Below, in pieces: positions 51,101 to 60,100 of a stretch of DNA of 64,000 bases. The translations under genes were made by a program, and so were the position numbers. The notes beneath the pieces were generated by a model. It was given only the letters and a program-made list of their open reading frames with translations. It was not told where the DNA came from and did not search any database. Position 1 is the first letter of the stretch; each line of letters starts with the position of its first letter. This DNA is from Opisthorchis felineus. Its lineage: Eukaryota > Platyhelminthes > Trematoda > Opisthorchiida > Opisthorchiidae. The DNA is taken from contig SJOL01003837.1 in assembly GCA_004794785.1 (NCBI GenBank), positions 1 to 64,000 on the forward strand. Direction: 5' to 3'.

Positions 51101-54100
51101 ATGTGACACGAATCGATCGGCCTCTAGTTCACCTCGCAGCGTCTAATTATATAGGAATTGCGTTGCATTGACAGCCAATTATCCGTACATCCGAGTTTTT
51201 AATTTGGTAACCAACCCTAGCTGTTTAGCTGATGGTTTATCTCTATCTCAACCGTTAGATATGTAGTAACTTGTCGAACAGATCCCGAAAATGCAATGTT
51301 CGTCACCCCGTTTTTGCTGGAATTAGGGGAATGTTCAAGCAATTGGGGAACGCAAAGTGCCGTTTGTGTTTTACAAGCCAATTTTTGTGAGCAATGAATG
51401 CCACAACATTTGCGCGGCGGAAAGCAATGGGCATCCTATCACTACGAAGTGCACTCTAAATCAGTCGGCCAACCGAAACTGAGAATGTTGATGCTATCCT
51501 TTTATGTGGTTTAAGGTTCAGCGTGTACGGTTTTACTGAGAGAAGCAGTAGGGAATATCCCAATCTCTAGAAGTCAGACAATGTGTTCAAGAGGATAACG
51601 CTGCAACTCTCACCAATCAGTCAGCGTACTGGTCATCATAGTATTTAGGAATTTCACACTGAAGTGGAAGTTGGCGGGGCATCGCCCAAAAGAGCAAAAC
51701 GGATCGAAAAGGTGAATGTGAAGTCACCATCATCATCAGCTTTAGGTCGGGGAATGTGAAGTCACTCGCACTGTATTCCCACAGTGTCTTGTTCGTTATC
51801 GAAACACCCAGTAATAACAATAAAAGCCAGGCAAGTGTCCAGCGAACAAGGCCAGTCAAAATTCACACAAGTTATCGAAACTTCAATGTGATGTGATGCA
51901 ATGCAGAACGGTTTGGGTCTGGAACGGCTACGAGGGAGTTAGTGTGACAAGCCTTACGGTAAAAACAGAAAATGGTTAGCCACCACTTCAAAGTTCTAGT
52001 CGGCCAATCATTCGGTTTATCAAGTGTCATCGGATAGTGTTTGGTGCGAAACACCTGGGGCACAGAAGCATCTGGAACACTGCATGGAGCTGTTTTTTTT
52101 CACCGAGCGATGCAAGCTATCTAATAACATAGTTTACGAGCTCTCAGGCAATCTGACTTCCTGACAGATTTTGTCACATAGGTTAAGCTAAAAAGTCACT
52201 TCAAGTTGTTATTTTCCAATCCCTCCAAGTGACATTATCAGCATTTATTCATTTACTAATCTTGTAAGGACAGAGTTGTGACTGTCATGGCAGTCTCAAG
52301 CGTATTCTGGTCTTAGTGAAGTTTCCGTTCTTAGTTCAGGTTATTGGTACAACGAGCGATTTATTCCAAGGACACACTTCTGGATCACTCGCAAATGTCT
52401 AATGGAGCTAAAAATGAACGAGGCTAAAATTTTCGTCAGGTCTGGGTGGTAGCTCGGATTTACTCAGGAAATCATTCCTTACCAGCATGAATTCCATCGG
52501 CCCAATAAAACGGGTTATTATGGTGATTCAATCGGAAGAGACATGAATCTTTCAGTTACTGGTCTATGGACTGTCCGTTTTCAGTGAGTGCAACATTTCC
52601 AGGGTCAAACTGCTAACCAGTCACGAAAAGTTTCAAGATATTTAGGAGGATTCATGTGTTTCCAGCTTTCTAAAATTCAGCCGTGAAATCTATAATCTCA
52701 GGGCTTCCAATCAGATAGCTCTATTCTAATATACGAGCACCGTTTCCTTACGACAATCAATGAAATGTTCATTTATTTTTTCTCTTATATTTTTCCTGTA
52801 AACATTTGTACTTAGGGAAGTCGAGTTCATCCTTTGTCAATCAAGCATTCTATCCGGATACAGAAGCCGTCGAACAAGACTGGCTTTATCACATCTCGGG
52901 ACGTTTCCTTTCGAGGACAGCATGGTACTATAACAGGGGCACAATTGATGGGCAGCCAGTACAAAATGGTAGCTGTAAAAATGTTACTGTAATTTCCGTG
53001 GAGAATTTACCTGGTCAGAGTGATTTGGAATGTTTTGTATCCGGCAATAAATGAAGCCAAACGAGTCAGCGATTGTTTTCCTGAACCACCCACTCCAACC
53101 AACAAAGCGTGTCCCTTGGATGTTCTAATCACTCGGGAGATTTTGACCAGATGTACCATTGCATCCGTGAAAAACACCAGATCAAGTTTTGATCCACGAA
53201 TCGCTTCGTTGTACAGATGCATGAACATAGTGAGACGACTCTCAAGCTGCTGGAAACTTTCGATTGCCTCGTAGATTTTAGGGGCCTCCAGATCCACGTC
53301 TTCCGCTTCGTCACCAGTTGCCTCAGGGGCGTCACGTAGGAAGTCCACAAAATAACGTTCTTCCCAAGTCGAAGGTGTGATAAGACCTGAACACTCTTCT
53401 GCTCCTAAAGCAAAATGCAGGGCACTGAATTTTGTCAGGAAAGACTCGTATAGTACAGAGATGTAATCACCTTCAAGGGTTACCCAGATGGTCAGATTCT
53501 GATGCAAACAGATGTGTTCTTGGGTCCATCAGTCACCAAATCGTGAACATGTTACGGCTGATTACAAGTGATAATTCAGTTAGTAGAACAGTGGTAACAC
53601 GCTCGAGTCGCATATCAGTTCATCGGATATGCAGTAGTGAGTGCCTGGGATGAAAAGGAAACTCAGTCCTATTGTTTTTTCCCTCCGGTAAGGACTATCA
53701 AGGATAAACATGTCTGGACAGGGTATGGAAGACAAATTATACGACACAGAAATAGGCCTTGGAAAGCCGTGGTCTGAGATGGAAAGAGACATTTTCCGTC
53801 ATAACAAGACGAATATGCGCATTCGCGAATGCTAAGCTGTACGCGTCTCCGCTTTAGTCTAACTATGTGGCTCACTTAACAGACTTAAGCTCACATTAGA
53901 CGGGACAAGCCAGCGAACATCACGGATGATGTCATGCCCAGCTGTAATATCTGAAGTTTCCACTCTGAAAAGGAGCTTTAACAATTATAAGGGGGTAAAC
54001 AGGCAGACTTGTAGGTGTGCCTCGTTCTGACCCTATGGCAACCTCTACTAAGAATGTCTCGCTGGTAATGGTACTATACATTTTTGGCAATATACTCACG

Positions 54101-57100
54101 TCTCGATGTCACTCAACATACCTTAAGAAAGGTCAAACCTGTGGCCGGAAACCCAAAACTTTGCGCACTCCGTAGAACATGTATTGATCAATAGCAGGAA
54201 CATCCTAGGTTTTGTATGGAGACACCTTATGGTGTCTCTGGGTCTGGTGTCTGGGTCACAAAAATTTGTTCATCAGCTCTTATATAAGACCCTATAATAA
54301 CTAAGCCCTAGGTCTGTGGTTCGAACCCAACCCCGGTATCTCAGCTAGTTCTGTCTAGGCTTGGGCAACCTGCCAGCATCTCAACCCTCTTACTTCCTTC
54401 GGGTGACGTGGCAACTAGGCACCGAAAGGATGTTACAGCTGAACGATTAACTTTTTCATAATTAATTCAGATAATTGTGCTCTCAGTCCAGAGAGTTGGG
54501 CCAAGTGAGAACTCTAGATAATGTGGGCCAATCAACTTGACTTAGGGAGACCGACCGCATGATCTTTTGACCTCAGGACTACCTAGCCACCAATCACACT
54601 TGTGTTGCTGGATCAACTAACCAGTAGCTTGTAGCTTGTATCAGCCAGATTCCCTGACGAAATCGCGCGCCGTTCAGTACAAATCGTGTTTATCAGTGCA
54701 AACCGCCGGCTGTACAATTGCCATCTTAAAGGTAACCACCGGTGAACTGACCACATGGCCGATCTTTCTGCAGCCGCCTGATGAGCCCCAGATCAGAATT
54801 TTGAAATCTACTCATCATATCTTTCCTAATTTTCTAACGCCAATCCGCATCGTTCAGACATCTCATTGGATATCGTTATCTTTTTCTGACTTGAGATTTA
54901 TGGGGTACTATTCTTCCGAATATCACGGTCACTGAGGGCTTGACAATCACGACTCTCAGTGATTCGTGCATGATTTTGGACGACAGATTTTTAGGGCTTG
55001 ACTTAGCGCAGAGCTCTGCACGGGATGTCTACTAAGTTTCAAAAACACCATCTAGAATGAGGAACGAAGAGTAGAAAATGGACTCGCTGTTTTAATTTTA
55101 CAACTTACCAACTTCATGAAGCATTTTGTCAAACCATTTCCTATCTGCCGGCTCAGTGAATCGATCGGCAATCACACGTGTACACTCATGCTTCCAAAGC
55201 GCAAGCAGTGTCTGGGGTGAATTGATCACCTCGGAAATTGTACTCAGCATTCCTTGCCAAATCCTACTCACGTCGCGCAAATTGAAGACATAGTGAAACT
55301 TGGCCGGAGTTGGGAGCATTTTGATTTTGACACGCTGCCACACCTTTCGCGTGGCACCTATCAATTTTTGGGCAGTATCAATAACCGATGCAGTGAATCC
55401 ACGTTCAGTACAAAAGTGACCGAGACAAAGCGTACCAAATACTTTATCCAACGAGGCATTACTTGGAAGGGTACAGTTGAATACGCTGAATTGTCGCTTC
55501 AGACGCTGTGGAATGTCGTTTCGTCCACCGCCAGGGTGATTCATGGCCGCAACCATCTGTGGGTATATGTAAGAGTGGAATGCGAATCCTTAACGCTCCG
55601 TATACAAAAAGACACCGAAGAGGCAGGCTAATCCTTTCAATCGACATAAATGGGCACAGCAGTATTCACGAGGATGAACAGAGTTACCTTGATAAAACTA
55701 ACGAACTCTTCCCCACCAGGGAGATTGAAGGCAGTCATGGCCCTTGAGCATAGTTCAGCCCGTAGACGTGTGATTTTGCAATAATTAACAACACTAAGTA
55801 AAACGCAAAGATGAACAGTTCATGTGTAGTTGATTAGAATGTATCATGTCTTTCAGCTGTAGCACCCTTTCGGTGCCTATCTGCCATGCCACCAGAAGGA
55901 AGCACGAGACAGGGGAAGTCGAGAGGCAGAGGTCGGGTTCGAACCACGGACCTTCCGGTTAGTAAATTCGCGCTCTCACCACTAAGCTATCTTGCCCCCC
56001 CCCACCCCGAATGTATCACGTAATCCACAACAATTAATATTAGCGATGCATGGAGAAACTCATTTCGTAACAATTTTCAACCAAAGAACTCAATAAACGA
56101 GGATAAATAAGAAACAAATTCTTGTCCTGTCTTATCCCCAGTCAGCTAACCAATCGGTTGACGAATTCTGGTTAGCAGTTCTTCACCTGAATCGCCCCCT
56201 GTGAAGCTAGTAAAACGTATTAATCCAACAAGAAGCGGTTTATTTTAGCAAGGTTTTTCCCACTCCCTCAAAAACACCACCAGGAGACAATATAAGGTCT
56301 CTTGGTAGAGAGATGTGTGACTCATAAGAGAGCCCATACTTGTGCACTGGAGCGCCGAGACGTTCAGATATATCTGAGTGTTCTAATTGACCTTTGTGAG
56401 TGTACAATGGGGTGATGCACTTCTTCTGTGGTGATTGTATTTACTTTTGCTCATCCATGAATGAAACATACTAGCGCACCGTAATAAATCGGTACACTAA
56501 ATTTTAGCTCAGTCAGCACATGGGCACAATTGTTGTGCCGCTTGAATAAACCTGATTTGGAACCACAAAAACCGGATAATCTATCGTAAATGCTTGTTAT
56601 TATAAAAACGGACACAACGAGGGCCGTAGATTTACACCGAATTATTCTTCGTTGCCTCATTTATGTAGTCCAGGGGCTGTGACATATTCAAGCAAACAGT
56701 ACCGTGCATATGTCCTGAACTAAATTAGTCGCCAAGCCAAACTAAGACGAGTCTACTAAAGAAGAACCAGCTAATGAGGAAGAGCAATATATCAGTAATG
56801 CTGATGACATTCAGCGCTTCAACTGACCGCCAAATAGCAAATCTGACCCAACGATACATGGGTGATGCAGAAATAAGGCTTGGATTACAGTGTCGTAACG
56901 TATCGCCTCTTTCTCTTCAGCCATATAACTAAAGCAGTAGAAAAGAGTGAAAACTAATAATCTTGGCTGATCGACCAAGGCCAAGTCTGAGATCACGACA
57001 TCCAGACGTTTGTCTAATAAACTTCTGCGGTCATAAGTTTGGCCGATGTTTGGTAATTGGCGAAGCTTCACTAAGTGAGGGAATGTCTGGGTTCCGGTAC

Positions 57101-60100
57101 TTAAAAAGATGTTAAAAGGTTACTTTCGGTCAATCCATTAAGTCCTGACTATGATGTGTTTTGTGCTCGACGAGGACGGTGCACTCTGATGTGTTGCTAG
57201 CCGTTCTGTTGTGGGAATTAATTGAGAATTTAGATGAAAGTCCGTGTATTCTCTTCAGCGTAATCTAAGTGTCACCGCAACTGTAGGTGAAATGGTAGAC
57301 AGATAGTAGATGCGTCCAATGTTTTGTAAGCAGTGCATCTGAAGTTGATTCTCTTCGTTCCCGATGAGTGGCTGAAACTGTGCGGTTGACCACCTCACCT
57401 ATTTTATGCGGTATCTATATTGCAAAGTGATCTCCAATGAATTAAAATAAACGAGAGGCCATCACTATTCCACCGATTGTAGTGTAGCCCATGGTTCCTG
57501 CAATCTGCCATGAAAACTGATGAACCTGTCCAGGTAGGTGTTGAATTTTTATGTATTTATGATAATTTCTTCGTCCCATAGGCACATATGGTTACATTTA
57601 CGTCTTGCAAAAGCATAGAGATTGTGCAGGAGCACCAGTTTAGTCTAACGGTGTAAAAGTTGCTCAGTAGAAATCGGATACTGGCAAGGTGAGAATATAT
57701 AAAAAAATTAAAATAGGATGGTTCATAAAAATCGGAAACTATCATAAATGTGCCTTCTTGGGTAAGGATCCATAAAGTGCCTGTCCTTCTATTCTGTTTG
57801 GTTCTTTCATCAAAATGGGTTGCAGCGGTAAACGTCCTCTTGCTGGAAAAATTGTCTTCTCAGCGCTGGTGTTTTCGCGTCATTGGCGAATCCTGCATCA
57901 ACTTACTGGTCACAGATGCCGTGACGTCTCAGGATTGAGCCCAGCCTAAATGCACTAGCTAATCCGAAATTGTAAACGTTGGTCTTTGACTGGAGCCTAC
58001 TCGTGTGGTCCGTACATAAAACGCAACACGGCGGGAACAGACCGTTTATTGGCGGATCGCACTAGAACCGAACAAACGCGTACGCGACAGACAGGCTGGA
58101 AAGCGGATCATGGGTTGAGCCAATCAGCGCGTTTGCAAACCAAACCGCCTACACACACTATAGGTGTAGCAACGGCATGTGTGAAGTGAGGTGTGTGGAG
58201 AGGGGTGTGTGGGACAGGGCGCGCGGAACGGAGCGCGTGAAACGGAGCGCATGGAACGGGGCGTGTGGAATGGGGCGTGTGGAACGGGGCGTGTGGAATG
58301 GGGCGTGTAGAACGGGGCGTGTAGAACGGGGCGTGTAGAACGGGGCGTGTAGAACGGGAGCAAAGGTGATTTAGTCAGATGGACCGTTGTTATTCACTGG
58401 ATTTCCAAGATCAGGTAAGCGGGGTCTAATTGCGATGCCATAATCCTCTCTCGAGAAAACAGCTCGGGTAACCTATCTGCACTGGGGCGATGAGATTCCA
58501 GTTGTATCCTGGTCGTTTGCGACAGCCTTCCTAAGGCCGTGGCAGAATCATCCATTTCATCTTGTATGAATGCTCCAGATGTTTGATACTCTTGCATGTT
58601 CATGCCCCACACATGCCAACATGTATACCTGCCATTAACTCGTCATCTGAATCACTGGAGCTGTTGGGTTTCATCAAGGTAAACTTGAATAAAAACCACC
58701 GAAATACGACAAATTACAATAAACAATTTGTTCTTGTGTATAAGGAAATCGACGAATATTGGATCAGCATGAGGTGATACATCCTGTCTGAAGACGACGA
58801 CGGTGACATTGAGCTCAGTTTACGACTGCACATTAAGCAGACATAACATGTGCTCAAGGGTTTCAACGAGGGATCCACAAAACGTCACTGGGATCAGCAA
58901 ATCCAAGTGGCAATCTCGCAAATAGCAGAGCAATTTCTACAGAAACATACAATAGGGTGAGAAACTGCACAGTGAATGAGGCATGTCTTTCTGAATCGAA
59001 CTGAACGAGAATGCCTTCGGCACTCCATAGAATAAGCCCGCTGGTTGACATAACTAACAGAAAAATGATAAGGGATGGAGAAATTAAGAACTATTGGTCG
59101 GATGAATCAAATGTCAATGTAACAGGGTCATTTCACGCCGCACGACAAGGATAATAACTTTTCAGGCCGGATCTGAATATGTGATGTTTTGTTGTAGTTT
59201 GTTCATGCTGCTGGTTGCGCTTTGGATTGTACGTTATGGTATCTACGGTAGACAGTGATGGTATGATCATGAACAGGTCTCGGGACTTGAAAGATATGTG
59301 TGTTTAGGTCTGAAAGCTTGTTCGATCCTCAGACACTGCAAATTGTACAACACTGGCACGAGCGTAGCGAGAACAAAGGTAAGATATCCACGGAGTGCGA
59401 CCGGTTATTTAAGCAAATTAGAGTGATTTCACCTGTGCAGAGTTCACAGTTGAACCCGGAACAAAATGAAATGCCACAGACGTCGTCAATACACGTTTGC
59501 AATCAGTGGGTAACAAAAACGAGATCAGTGGAGATAAATTTTGAGCAACTCAAACGTCAGCCAAATTGGACTAGTAAATATTTTCCCGGTAGTTTGAATG
59601 TTCAAATCATGAGTTGTCCTGCCGTTGACCATCGAAATTCCACATGAAGGATTCCCATCCGCTTGAGAACCGCTACCCTGGTGTGAAGCCTGCTTGACCT
59701 TGGAGGATTTCACTAACTCCGTCGAAGTTTATTCAGCTGAGCAAGCGGGAGCATTAAATTTCAAATTGCGGAGAAAAACATTTTGCTCTGTTTAGCGGAC
59801 AGTGTAATTTAATGAAAAATATGCTGTGAGTAAATGATATCTCGGTGACAGTGTTGAATATTACCAGGGGAGTTCGACACTACTCTCATTTGCATGTCAA
59901 TTTGGTTTTCACGGGAGACTCAGCTGAAACTCTCACTTATAATGTTCTTCAGTCCAAGAGTTTCAGCAACCTTGTGAGTAGTGTCCTTTTCATAAAGGAA
60001 ACTACTCAGAAGTTGGGCTTCTGAGAACCATTAATTTTCCTCAAAGCGCAACACACAGTTCGTCCACTGATGGATACATCAGGTGAAGGCAGATAGCACA

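Larger units (their letters stand above)
49154..53010 (-). other. Dynein intron 4, 3.9 kb, with foldback F5 and an inverted VDLF pair
   Basis: Foldback copy F5 (49191-49636) starts only 38 bp from the acceptor. A VDLF inverted pair lies at 50040-50250. The 50400-51100 part has an open 117-codon plus-strand ORF (50627-50980) and a TATAAAT but nothing recognised. 51700-51775 has a 13-bp direct repeat AATGTGAAGTCAC. The rest, to 53010, is empty to me. Confidence 0.6.

Noticed and set aside
54777..54805. CTGATGAGCCCCAGATCAGAA resembles the start of the hammerhead core
   Set aside because: After CTGATGAGCCCC there is no GGGC-GAAAC, no cut site and no stem I partner. It has no other foldback-family sequence nearby, so it is most likely chance.
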